From contig NZ_JHUW01000010.1 in the NCBI RefSeq assembly GCF_000619825.1, positions 62,001 through 126,000 on the forward strand: a stretch of DNA of 64,000 nt. The letters run 5' to 3'. The position numbers and the translations under genes are program-made. The stretch comes from Prevotella sp. MA2016. GTDB lineage: Bacteria > Bacteroidota > Bacteroidia > Bacteroidales > Bacteroidaceae. Within the stretch, counting starts at the first letter, position 1. Each line of letters opens with the position of its first letter. Below, piece by piece: positions 45,230-53,409 of the stretch. Under the pieces are notes generated by a model that ran no database searches, was not told where the DNA came from, and saw only the letters and a program-made list of their open reading frames with translations.

Positions 45230-46093
45230 CTAGCTAAAAATGATTGTTTTGTTTTTGTAGGTGAGGATTTTGCGCTGGATATGCTTGCTTACAGCGTGCG
45301 AGAGCACAATCTTCTCCAGGTCCTTTCCTTTGAGCACAAGGCTCTCGGGGGTGTCCTTATGGGTGATGCGCGTCACATCCTGCTCGATGATAGGTCCTGC
45401 ATCCAGCTCAGCTGTTACGTAGTGACTGGTGGCGCCTATAATCTTCACACCGCGCTCGTAGGCCTGATGATAGGGCTTGGCGCCGATGAATGCAGGCAGG
45501 AACGAGTGGTGGATGTTGATGATGTGGTGAGGATACTCAGCTATCATCTCATCGCTGATAATCTGCATGTAGCGGGCCAGCACGATAAACGAGATGTCCT
45601 CCTTCTTGAGCAGCTCCATTTCGGCCTTCTCTACCTCCTCCTTGTTGCTGTGGTCTTTCTTGATGCTCCACACATAGTAGGGGATGCCGAACTGATCGGC
45701 CACGTAGCGCAGATCCTCGTGATTGGATACAATACAAGGAATGTCGCATTTGAATTCGCCAGCCTTCCATCGTGCCAGCAAGTCGTACAGACAGTGGCTC
45801 ATCTTAGATACGAAGATAGCCATACGTGGACGCTTATCGCTGAAGTACAAGCTGAATTTCATTTGGTAACGCTGCGCATAGAGGGTGGTAAGATAGTCAT
45901 AGAGCTTTTCGCGAGGAATCAAAAATCCGTCCAGTTCCCATTCTATACGCATAAAAAACATACCGTCAACCTTATCCACATACTGGTCAAGGTAAACGAT
46001 ATTTCCCTTATTGTCGGTAATAAACTTAGTTACTTCCGAAATAATGCCCTGCTGATCAGGGCAGTGGAGTAGCAGAATTGCTGTTGTTTCCAT
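45230..46093 (-). CDS. purU: Formyltetrahydrofolate deformylase
   Basis: The 287-residue protein has an N-terminal ACT domain (ILLHCPDQQGIISEVTKFI) and a formyltransferase-like catalytic domain (YVWSIKKD..., VLARYMQIIS, NIHHSFLPAFIGAKPYHQA, IGATSHYVTAELDAGPI). It releases formate from 10-formyl-THF and balances one-carbon units for purine synthesis. Position before the his genes is sensible, because HisF/H releases the purine intermediate AICAR. Confidence 0.95.
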   Translation of the reverse strand: METTAILLLHCPDQQGIISEVTKFITDNKGNIVYLDQYVDKVDGMFFMRIEWELDGFLIPREKLYDYLTTLYAQRYQMKFSLYFSDKRPRMAIFVSKMSHCLYDLLARWKAGEFKCDIPCIVSNHEDLRYVADQFGIPYYVWSIKKDHSNKEEVEKAEMELLKKEDISFIVLARYMQIISDEMIAEYPHHIINIHHSFLPAFIGAKPYHQAYERGVKIIGATSHYVTAELDAGPIIEQDVTRITHKDTPESLVLKGKDLEKIVLSHAVSKHIQRKILTYKNKTIIFS

Positions 46094-46132
46094 CTGTCTT
46101 ACTTATTTTTTTTACCTATAAAATTCAAGGTG

Positions 46133-46140
46133 CAAAGATA
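46133..46140 (-). promoter_or_regulatory. -7 box of the purU/his unit
   Basis: The minus strand reads TATCTTTG, 40 nt before the purU start. It is divergent from the greA promoter. Confidence 0.6.
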
Positions 46141-46182
46141 CAAAAAAAGATTGTAAAATTGCACTTATTCGGAAAAAAGTAC

Positions 46183-46190
46183 TAATTTTG
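46183..46190 (+). promoter_or_regulatory. -7 box of greA
   Basis: TAATTTTG lies 31 nt before the start codon; TTG at 46159-46161 is 21 bp upstream. Confidence 0.6.
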
Positions 46191-46220
46191 CACCCGAAAT
46201 CATAGAATTATTGCATAAAT

Positions 46221-46688
46221 ATGGAATATATGTCGCAAGAGGGCTGGGATAAGCTCGTAAATGAACTGAAACAGTTGGAGACTGTAGATTTGCCAGCCTG
46301 CAAGGATGCCATCAGCGAAGCTCGCGATAAGGGCGACCTGAGTGAGAACTTTGAGTATCATGCTGCCAAGCGTGAACAGGGCCGTCTGCTGGGCCGTATC
46401 AGCTTCCTGCAGAAGGTGCTGGAGAATGCCCGTGTGATTGATACCGCTCTGTTGGGTAAGGACTGCGTGGGTTTGCTCAGTAAGGTAGAGATGACCAATT
46501 TGAATAACAATGCCAAGATGACTTACACCATCGCCAGTCCGCATGAGGCCAACCTGCGCGAGGGTAAGATCAGTATCAAGTCGCCCATCGCTCAGGCCCT
46601 GCTGAATAAGAAGGTTGGCGATGTGGTAGAGGTGCGTGTGCCGGCTGGTATGGTGAAACTGAAGATAGAAAGCATAACGTTAGAATAA
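46221..46688 (+). CDS. greA: Transcription elongation factor GreA
   Basis: The 155-residue protein has the N-terminal coiled coil (EGWDKLVNELKQLETVDL, SEARDKGDLSENFEYHAAKREQ with the acidic tip) and the C-terminal FKBP-like domain (SPIAQALLNKKVGDVVEVRVPAG). It rescues backtracked RNA polymerase by stimulating transcript cleavage. It precedes the short-chain dehydrogenase by 13 nt. Confidence 0.97.
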   Translation: MEYMSQEGWDKLVNELKQLETVDLPACKDAISEARDKGDLSENFEYHAAKREQGRLLGRISFLQKVLENARVIDTALLGKDCVGLLSKVEMTNLNNNAKMTYTIASPHEANLREGKISIKSPIAQALLNKKVGDVVEVRVPAGMVKLKIESITLE

Positions 46689-46701
46689 TAACACAAAAAT
46701 T

Positions 46702-47457
46702 ATGAAAAAGATTGTATTGATTACTGGTGCCACAAGTGGCATTGGCGAGGCATGTGCCCGCAAGTTTGCCCAGAATGGTGACAAGGTGATTCTTACTGGT
46801 CGTAACCAGGCTCGTATGACAGCTATTGCCGATGAGTTGAAGGCTCAGGGCACCGAGGTGCTCACTTTGATGTTCGACGTGCGCGACCGCGAGGCTGCCC
46901 GTCAGGCCATCGAGGGTCTGCCTGCTGAGTGGCAGGAGATCGACGTGCTGGTAAATAATGCTGGTCTGGCCTTAGGTCTGGAGCCAGAGTATGAGGGTGC
47001 GAGCGACGACTGGGATGGTATGATTGATACCAACGTGAAGGGTCTGCTCACGATGACCCGTCTGATTGTGCCCGGCATGGTGGCTCGTAATCGCGGTCAT
47101 GTGATTAACATGGGTTCGGTAGCAGGCGATGCTGCCTATGCTGGCGGTAATGTATATTGCGCTACCAAGGCTGCTGTGAAGGCGCTGAGCGATGGATTGC
47201 GTATCGATGTGGCCAACACTGCCGTACGTGTCACCAATCTGAAGCCCGGACTGGTAGAGACCAACTTCAGCAATATCCGTTTCCACGGCGACGAGGAGCG
47301 CGCTGCCAATGTGTATAAAGGCATTAAGCCGCTGACAGGCGACGATATTGCCGACGTGGCTGTTTACGCTGCCAACGCTCCCGCTCACGTGCAGATAGCC
47401 GAGGTGCTGATCCTGGCCACCCATCAGGCAAGCGGAAGCGTAATCGTTAGAAAGTAA
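46702..47457 (+). CDS. Short-chain dehydrogenase, YdfG type
   Basis: The 251-residue Rossmann protein has the cofactor motif TGATSGIG at residues 8-15, LVNNAGLALG near 84, the catalytic Ser in INMGSVAG and Tyr-x3-Lys in VYCATKAAVKAL. The order and length match the NADP-dependent serine/3-hydroxy acid dehydrogenase group. Natural substrate not certain. Same transcript as greA. Confidence 0.9.
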   Translation: MKKIVLITGATSGIGEACARKFAQNGDKVILTGRNQARMTAIADELKAQGTEVLTLMFDVRDREAARQAIEGLPAEWQEIDVLVNNAGLALGLEPEYEGASDDWDGMIDTNVKGLLTMTRLIVPGMVARNRGHVINMGSVAGDAAYAGGNVYCATKAAVKALSDGLRIDVANTAVRVTNLKPGLVETNFSNIRFHGDEERAANVYKGIKPLTGDDIADVAVYAANAPAHVQIAEVLILATHQASGSVIVRK

Positions 47458-47472
47458 ATATACCCGTAGCGC

Positions 47473-47979
47473 TTATTGCGCTGTGGCTTGCTTCATCCCC
47501 TCAACAAACTTGGCCTGCAATTTCAGCGCCAGGGTGTTGTGGGGATTTTGTTTGAGTGCCCGCTCATAATACTGCATCACGTCGAGATAGTATTTCTGTC
47601 CGTTCTGGGCAGGGTCTTGCACGATGCGCACCATGAGCAGGAAACCGCGCAGGGTATTGAGGTCCGACTGGTCGGCACCTTTCAACTGTGCCATCTGGTC
47701 GATGGTTTCCTGGGCTTGGGTCAGCATCTGCTCTGTCTGTGGCGCATGAGGGTAAGTGATGGCGTAGTTCAAACTGGCTAAGGCCAACTGATACTTCGGT
47801 CCAACACTGTCGGGCTGCATGGCTTCCAGGCGTTTCAGCATGCCAATCTGGTTGAGCATGTCGTCGGCCGATGGCTGCTGGGCATGAAGGTTCATAACGC
47901 TTACAAAAACTAACACTACTGTAGCAGCTATGTGCTTAAAAATTGCACTAAGTGCGATTCTAAAAATTACTGATGTCAT
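47473..47979 (-). CDS. Exported helical-repeat (TPR-like) unknown protein
   Basis: The ATG at 47979 gives 168 residues with a signal peptide (SAIFKHIAATVVLVFVSVMNLHA). After it comes an all-helical protein with TPR-like spacing (GPKYQLALASLNYAITYPH, YYERALKQNPHNTLALKLQA). The start overlaps the end of the TonB receptor gene by 20 nt, so it is translated with it and may be its periplasmic partner. The frame extended to 48072 would run through receptor coding sequence and is rejected. Confidence 0.75.
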   Translation of the reverse strand: MTSVIFRIALSAIFKHIAATVVLVFVSVMNLHAQQPSADDMLNQIGMLKRLEAMQPDSVGPKYQLALASLNYAITYPHAPQTEQMLTQAQETIDQMAQLKGADQSDLNTLRGFLLMVRIVQDPAQNGQKYYLDVMQYYERALKQNPHNTLALKLQAKFVEGMKQATAQ

Positions 47980-50011
47980 AAGCTTTATTATTTTTAAGTG
48001 AAACAAATATAGCGATGTAGAAAAATCGGTCTCTCGAAGAGGTGACGGCTCGGCCTGCAGCGTCATAGGCATGGATGTTGGTACGCCCTAGCAGATTGCT
48101 CATCGAGGTATAGATGATCACCTTGGGTGAGAGCAGATAGGTAAGGTTTACATCTACGCTGTTGTAGTGAGGCGTGGTGCCGGTAGCAAAGTGTCGGCCA
48201 GTGGCATAGCTTTCGGCCAGTCCGACGATCAGTTTGCCTAAGTTGTATTTGGCAGTAAGTCTCAGATTATGGCGCGAGGCAAAGCTAGGTGTGCGCATCT
48301 GGGTGTAGTCCTGATACAGTCGCTCAGAGTCGTTGAACGAATAGGCCAGTGTGGTGGTGAGTCGGTGGCTGATAGAGTGGTCTTCCAGATACACATCCAC
48401 ACCGCGACTATTACCGTGTCCGCTGCGGATCCAGACACCCTGCTGCAACAGGGGCAGGTGCTGATAGTGCTTGTAGTAAGGCTCTATGCGCAGTAGTGAT
48501 GATCCCTGTTTGTATTGCACCGACAGGATGGCGTGTTGGGCGGTGCTCTGTGCCAGTGTGTAGTGGCTTTGTGCCAGCTGGTCGTCATTGGCAGTCTGAC
48601 TGTAGCGTCCTGCCACGAGCGACAGCTGCCATTGCTTGTTGGGCAGATAGCTCAGCGTGGCTCTTGGCATCAGCAACCACTGTCGGCGCATATTCTCCAT
48701 GCGCACCGATGTGTTCAGGAATAGCTTGGGTACGATGCGCCATTGGGCATCGATATGGGCTGCCAGCAGGTTGTAGTCGATGGTGTAATGATGGGGCTCC
48801 AGACTCAGCGTGCTGTGGCGCAGATAGTTCTCAATGCCTGCCTGCAACTTCAGTTGCTGGTTCACCGTCTTGCGCAGTTCTGTCTTCAGGTGGAGTTCGC
48901 TGCGGAAGTTGCGATAGCAGTCGCCAGCAGCAACGGCATCATCGATATGATTCCATACGGCCGACTGGGCGATGCCTGCAAACAGGGTGTAACCATGAGC
49001 CATACTGGTTTTATAGGTCATGTTGGCATAGAGGTTGTGCTCTTTCAGACTGATGAATCGGTCGTCCTCGTGCAGACCTACCGATGTGAGATCGTAGCCC
49101 ACATAAGATTTCAGCACCCCTCTGCCCATGAATTCATGCTTGTATTGCGCCTCGCCCGACAGTTTGCGATAAGGTCGTGTGAAATCTTCGCGCTGACTGA
49201 ACAACTGGTCGTAGAGGCCCATGCTGGTCAGTGCGGCATTAAACGACAGGGCACTGTTGGTGAATGCCTTGGTGCCGCCGATGTTCCAATCCACCAGCGA
49301 TGCACTCACACCCAGTTTGTCGCTCGTAGCCATGTCGGTGGTCTCCATGGGCAGTACGGCACTCAGTGCCTGTCCATATTCACCGCCATAACCTCCTAAT
49401 GAGAAGTTGATGCCCTTGAAGAGAAAAGGTGAGAAGCGTCCGCGAACAGCAGTATTCTCGGTATTGGTGCTGTAGGGTACGAGCACGTGCATGCCGTTGA
49501 CAAATGTCTGGCACTCCTCGCTCTCACCGCCTCGCACGTAGAGCTTGCCGTCCTCGCCCACCTTCTGTGTGCCGGGCAGCGACTGCAAGGCTGCCACCAC
49601 GTCGCCACATGAGTTGCCGCTCATCACCACGTCGAGCGCATCCATCGTTTTGAAGTTGTCGCTCTTGCCAAAACTGAAGGTACTGGCTGTCACCACCACC
49701 TCGTTGATGCTGGTGGCGCGCTCTTTCATGCATACCTCTATATCGTGCAGGCTGCTGGCAGGGGCAGTCAGGGTGTAGTCGTCGTAACCTATATAGGTGG
49801 CTTTCAGTGTCAGCTGACCCGTCTTGCTGGTAGTAAAACTGAATCGTCCCAGCGTGTCGGTGAGACAGCCGTCGGTGGTTCCTAAAATAAATACGTTGGC
49901 GGCGGGCAGCGGTGCGCGTCCGTCGGTCACTGTGCCTGTTACGATGGTCTGAGCCTCCATGTGGCAGACTGCCATCAGCATGATTACGATATGTGCAAAT
50001 GTCTGTTTCAT
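47960..50011 (-). CDS. TonB-dependent receptor
   Basis: The ATG at 50011 (MKQTFAHIVIMLMAVCHMEA) gives a proper signal peptide and 683 residues. A carboxypeptidase-like regulatory domain comes first (VTGTVTDGRAPLPAANVFI, ATYIGYDDYTL). The plug follows (ALDVVMSGNSCGDVVAALQSLPG, KLYVRGGESEECQTFVNGM), then a barrel ending with an aromatic F. It takes up an unknown ligand across the outer membrane. No SusD partner is present, so polysaccharide is less likely. Four direct repeats lie between it and the LytTR gene. Confidence 0.92.
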   Translation of the reverse strand: MKQTFAHIVIMLMAVCHMEAQTIVTGTVTDGRAPLPAANVFILGTTDGCLTDTLGRFSFTTSKTGQLTLKATYIGYDDYTLTAPASSLHDIEVCMKERATSINEVVVTASTFSFGKSDNFKTMDALDVVMSGNSCGDVVAALQSLPGTQKVGEDGKLYVRGGESEECQTFVNGMHVLVPYSTNTENTAVRGRFSPFLFKGINFSLGGYGGEYGQALSAVLPMETTDMATSDKLGVSASLVDWNIGGTKAFTNSALSFNAALTSMGLYDQLFSQREDFTRPYRKLSGEAQYKHEFMGRGVLKSYVGYDLTSVGLHEDDRFISLKEHNLYANMTYKTSMAHGYTLFAGIAQSAVWNHIDDAVAAGDCYRNFRSELHLKTELRKTVNQQLKLQAGIENYLRHSTLSLEPHHYTIDYNLLAAHIDAQWRIVPKLFLNTSVRMENMRRQWLLMPRATLSYLPNKQWQLSLVAGRYSQTANDDQLAQSHYTLAQSTAQHAILSVQYKQGSSLLRIEPYYKHYQHLPLLQQGVWIRSGHGNSRGVDVYLEDHSISHRLTTTLAYSFNDSERLYQDYTQMRTPSFASRHNLRLTAKYNLGKLIVGLAESYATGRHFATGTTPHYNSVDVNLTYLLSPKVIIYTSMSNLLGRTNIHAYDAAGRAVTSSRDRFFYIAIFVSLKNNKAYDISNF

Positions 50012-50053
50012 GCCGCAAATGTACGGCAAGTTTTTCATAGCTCCAAATTTTGC

Positions 50054-50128
50054 TGACCATCAGCTAAAAATGCTGACGGAGAACTAAGCCTACTGACGAA
50101 TGACTAAGAAAAATGACGGTTGACTAAG
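50054..50128 (-). repeat. Four direct repeats with 20-bp period, likely LytTR operator
   Basis: On the + strand TGACCATCAGCTAAA (50054), TGACGGAGAACTAAG (50074), TGACGAATGACTAAG (50094) and TGACGGTTGACTAAG (50114) begin exactly 20 bp apart. They fill the gap between the LytTR gene and the TonB receptor start; the last one contains the LytTR stop codon. LytTR proteins bind phased direct repeats, so this is probably its binding region controlling the receptor. Confidence 0.7.
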
Positions 50129-50951
50129 CGATGAAAGTCTTCAGTCGGGGCACGTATTGGCGCGATACGGGGATGGTGTTGTGACTAGTGCCCAAGCGTA
50201 GTTGATAGCCATTGCTGTTGCCCTTGGCTTGCGTAATATTGTTCACGTTTACCACAAACGAACGATGGCATTGGAAGATGTTCTCGTAGGCTTTCAGCTC
50301 GTCAATCACAGCCGATAGGGTGGTGTGCAGTTCTACGGTGGTGGGCTTGTCGTCGCGCAGGTAGCAAACCAGCACGTTGTTTTTCTGTGCCTCTATGTAC
50401 AGCAGGTTGTTGATGGGCAGTTCCAGGTCGTTTCCACGCACGTTCTGGTCGTGTATCGTGATGTTGATGTCGCGCTGCTCCTCGGTGGTGTTGCTTAGCA
50501 GTGCTTCCATCTGGTGCTTCAGGTAGCGGTTGTACTCAATGCCTACCGACATGGCTGTGATGGCGGCACCGATAATCAGCGTCCACCAGAGAAACTGGAG
50601 AAACAATCCCAGTGTGACGGGCATATTAAACAGTGCTACCAGCAGCAGAAAATTGCCAATGGCAATACATAATATCAGTCCTAACACCGCAGCACCATCA
50701 TGCCATATGCGCAGGGGCTTTACCAGTTTGGGTAAACTGCGCATCACGGTGTAGCCATATAGCACGTAGCACACCATTGTTACCACACCAAAGGCGGCTG
50801 CTATCATACATTTGTTGCCCTGATACTGACTGAACCCGAATGGTTGCAGCAGGTAGAGGATAGCCCAGATGATGAGGCCGTAGATCACGCTGTCTCTCAA
50901 CCAGTGGTTGCTCTGCGTAAAAGGATATTTTCGTGTCAACAGATTCTTCAT
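50124..50951 (-). CDS. Membrane-anchored LytTR DNA-binding regulator
   Basis: The 275-residue protein has four hydrophobic helices (about residues 22-38, 48-68, 86-106, 112-135). A short linker leads to a LytTR domain at about 175-270 (LLYIEAQKNNVLVCYLRD, FQCHRSFVVNVNNI). There is no receiver domain, so signalling would come through the membrane part. It is 6 nt after an acetyltransferase gene and just upstream of the TonB receptor. Confidence 0.9.
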   Translation of the reverse strand: MKNLLTRKYPFTQSNHWLRDSVIYGLIIWAILYLLQPFGFSQYQGNKCMIAAAFGVVTMVCYVLYGYTVMRSLPKLVKPLRIWHDGAAVLGLILCIAIGNFLLLVALFNMPVTLGLFLQFLWWTLIIGAAITAMSVGIEYNRYLKHQMEALLSNTTEEQRDINITIHDQNVRGNDLELPINNLLYIEAQKNNVLVCYLRDDKPTTVELHTTLSAVIDELKAYENIFQCHRSFVVNVNNITQAKGNSNGYQLRLGTSHNTIPVSRQYVPRLKTFIA

Positions 50952-50957
50952 GGCGCC

Positions 50958-51425
50958 TTAATCCAGTATCACCTCCATCGTTGTTTTTTGTGGTTGCATG
51001 CCCATATTCTCGTAGAAGCGCTGTGCGGGCTCATTGCCTGTCCACACGTTGAGCGTGATGTTGTGGCAACCTATCTCCTTGGCATAAGCGTGAACATGCT
51101 CATAGAGCTGTTTGCCCACATGCTGTCCGCGCGCCTTTTCGTCCACGCAGATGTCGTCGATATAGAGTGTCTTGGCATCCTGCAGTAGTAGGTGGTTCTT
51201 CACTTCAGTCACCATACAGAAGGCATAGCCCTGCACGGTGTTGCCATCGTCGAGCACGAAGATGGGCTTGTGCGCATCCGAAAGCAGGGCCTCCAGCTGT
51301 TGCTCATCATATTTCGTGGTGTAAGGTTTAAACAAGTCGGGGCGCAGCACGGCGTGCACCATGTTCACCTGATGCAGCAACTCTATGATGCGCGCTATAT
51401 CGCGTTTCTCTGCCAGTCGTATCAT
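50958..51425 (-). CDS. GNAT-family N-acetyltransferase
   Basis: The 155-residue protein starts IRLAEKRDIARIIELLHQV and has the acetyl-CoA site DDICVDEKARGQHVGKQL followed by NITLNVWTGNEPAQRFYENMG. Substrate unknown. Promoter box TAATTTTG (minus strand, 51461-51468) lies 36 nt upstream. Probably co-transcribed with the LytTR gene. Confidence 0.9.
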   Translation of the reverse strand: MIRLAEKRDIARIIELLHQVNMVHAVLRPDLFKPYTTKYDEQQLEALLSDAHKPIFVLDDGNTVQGYAFCMVTEVKNHLLLQDAKTLYIDDICVDEKARGQHVGKQLYEHVHAYAKEIGCHNITLNVWTGNEPAQRFYENMGMQPQKTTMEVILD

Positions 51426-51564
51426 ATTGTGTTAAAGCTTAAATGTTTATAATTCGGTGGCAAAATTAAACAAAATTATTGAGATTGGTGTGTTATTCTT
51501 CAAAAAAAGTATTATCTTTGCTGCGTGATATCTTGAAAAGAAAGAAACCTAAAGCAATATAATT

Positions 51565-52197
51565 ATGAATAAGAACGAGAAATTTGTGATAACCATCAAC
51601 CGCGAAGTGGGCAGTGGTGGACGTACGGTGGGCCGCAAACTGGCCGAGCAGTTGGGCGTGAAATATTTCGATAAGGCCATCGTTGAGGGACTTACCCATA
51701 AGTTTGGTCTGAGTATCGAGCGTATTGAGGAGATCAAGGCGCAGAAGAAGTCGTGGTGGAATGATATCAACACCTATTACAATACGCTGGTGAACAGTGC
51801 TTCGCAACCCATGGATGCTGAGGTGAAACTCGACAATAAAACCATGTTTGCCACCGAGAAGCGCATCCTGCAGGAGTTGGCCACGCAAACATCATGTGTG
51901 GTGGCTGGACGCACTGGCTTCATGATATTCCGCACATGGCCCAACCATCTCAACATCTTTATCCAGGCCTCTTTAGAGCATCGCATCAAGCGCATCATGG
52001 CCCGCCAGAACGTGACGGAGCAGCAGGCGCGCGATATCATAACCAAACTGGATGCCGACCGCGAGACTTACATCCAGAAATATGAGGACACTTCGCGCTA
52101 CGACACACGCAACTATCAGTTGGTAATCTCGATGGACGACCTAAGCGAAGATGCTGCTGTGGCCGTTATCATGGCCTATATCAACGGCATGAAATAA
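51565..52197 (+). CDS. Cytidylate-kinase-like protein
   Basis: The 210-residue protein starts with ITINREVGSGGRTVGRKLAE, the glycine-rich loop of the cytidylate kinase-like family. It continues with YFDKAIVEGL and VVAGRTGFMIF, and a C-terminal lid (ASLEHRIKRIMARQN, YDTRNYQLVI). It may phosphorylate a nucleotide; the true housekeeping cmk is a different protein. Monocistronic, with TATCTTTG at 51513-51520 upstream and a terminator after it. Confidence 0.85.
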   Translation: MNKNEKFVITINREVGSGGRTVGRKLAEQLGVKYFDKAIVEGLTHKFGLSIERIEEIKAQKKSWWNDINTYYNTLVNSASQPMDAEVKLDNKTMFATEKRILQELATQTSCVVAGRTGFMIFRTWPNHLNIFIQASLEHRIKRIMARQNVTEQQARDIITKLDADRETYIQKYEDTSRYDTRNYQLVISMDDLSEDAAVAVIMAYINGMK

Positions 52198-52201
52198 AAA
52201 A

Positions 52202-52230
52202 TGGCACCATGACGGTGCCTTTTTTTATTT
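52202..52230 (+). terminator. Terminator after the kinase-like gene
   Basis: GGCACC/GGTGCC stem with a short loop, followed by TTTTTTTATTTTTT; it also serves the convergent marR gene. Confidence 0.8.
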
Positions 52231-52668
52231 TTTGAGTGTTTCGATGATAGCATCCAACGTCTCAGCTAGATTTGTATAATCGTCGAGCTGCAACGGACAG
52301 GCCTGCATCTCCTTGCCCATACCAGTAGGAATGATGCTGAAGGCTTGCTCCTCCATAGCCTTGCCTTTCTCGGTAAGACTTACTATCTGCTGTCGCTTGT
52401 CCTCTTTACCGCGCTGGCGTTTCACAATGCCCATCTTCTCCATGCGCTGAAGCAGGGGAGTTACGGTATTTGTTTCCAGCAGCAGTCGGTGGGCAATATC
52501 GTTCACCGGCAGACTGTCTTCTTCCCAAAGCACCATCAGCACCAAGTACTGAGGGTAGGTGATGCCCAGCTCGTTGAGCAAAGGCGTATAGGCCTGTGTG
52601 ATAAGGCGTGCAGCCGTGTACAGACGGAAACAAATCTGATTTTTAAGTTGTAATTCTGCGTGAGCCAT
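52225..52668 (-). CDS. MarR-family regulator
   Basis: The ATG at 52668 (MAHAELQLKNQICFRLY) gives 147 residues. The winged helix is visible (LPVNDIAHRLLLETNTVTPLL, MEKMGIVKRQRGKEDKRQQI with the wing Asp/Arg). The single Cys near the N-terminus resembles OhrR-type peroxide sensors. gpx is 36 nt upstream on the same strand, which fits control of peroxide defence. Confidence 0.9.
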   Translation of the reverse strand: MAHAELQLKNQICFRLYTAARLITQAYTPLLNELGITYPQYLVLMVLWEEDSLPVNDIAHRLLLETNTVTPLLQRMEKMGIVKRQRGKEDKRQQIVSLTEKGKAMEEQAFSIIPTGMGKEMQACPLQLDDYTNLAETLDAIIETLKK

Positions 52669-52704
52669 AATTATCAATTATCCATTGTCAATTATCAATT
52701 GTAA

Positions 52705-53250
52705 TTATCCCAGCATGGCCTCAATGTCCTTTTCAAAGTCCTTTGGCTCGGTGGTGGGAGCGTAGCGCTTGATGGTATTGCCATCCTTAGAGATGAGGAA
52801 CTTGGTGAAGTTCCACTTGATATCGCTATCTTTCTCTACACTGTTGCTGATGGTTTTGAAGAGAGCCTTGGCAGCTTTAGCCTTCAACCCGTGATACTCC
52901 TCGGTGGGAGCCTGAGTCTTCAGATACTCGAAGATGGGCTCGGCAGCAGCGCCGTTCACGTCGATCTTCTTCATAATCTGGAAGCTTACACCATAGTTGA
53001 TCTGGCAGAACTCCTCAATCTCGCCATCGGTACCTGGATCCTGCTCCTTAAACTGGTTGCAGGGGAAACCGATGATAACCAGTCCCTGGTCCTTATATTT
53101 CTTGTAGAGCTCCTCCAGTCCTGCAAACTGTGGGGTGAATCCGCACTTGCTGGCAGTGTTGACAATCAGCAGTACCTTGCCTTCAAACTCAGAGAAATCT
53201 ATCTCCTTACCTTTGCTCGATAGAGCCTTGAAATCATAAATCTTACTCAT
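52705..53250 (-). CDS. Glutathione peroxidase-family (thiol) peroxidase
   Basis: The 181-residue protein has the peroxidatic Cys in VNTASKCGFTPQ, FPCNQFKEQDPG and WNFTKFLISKDG. It is a cysteine, not selenocysteine, enzyme and probably uses thioredoxin as reductant. -7 box TATCTTTG (minus strand 53303-53310). First gene of the gpx-marR pair. Confidence 0.93.
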   Translation of the reverse strand: MSKIYDFKALSSKGKEIDFSEFEGKVLLIVNTASKCGFTPQFAGLEELYKKYKDQGLVIIGFPCNQFKEQDPGTDGEIEEFCQINYGVSFQIMKKIDVNGAAAEPIFEYLKTQAPTEEYHGLKAKAAKALFKTISNSVEKDSDIKWNFTKFLISKDGNTIKRYAPTTEPKDFEKDIEAMLG

Positions 53251-53409
53251 ACTACTATTCTTTTTATTGTTTTAATCTTCTACTAATTTCCTTTTGACGT
53301 TGCAAAGATAAGCAGAATATTTTATATCGCAAGCGATTTATGCAAGAATTTATAGATGTTTAACATTATGTCGTCTGCGATATATAGGAATAGATTTCCT
53401 CTCTTGGGC

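Noticed and set aside
44870-46072. 400-codon open frame on the + strand
   Set aside because: It is antisense to hisH and purU, both with clear catalytic motifs, and shows no family feature of its own.
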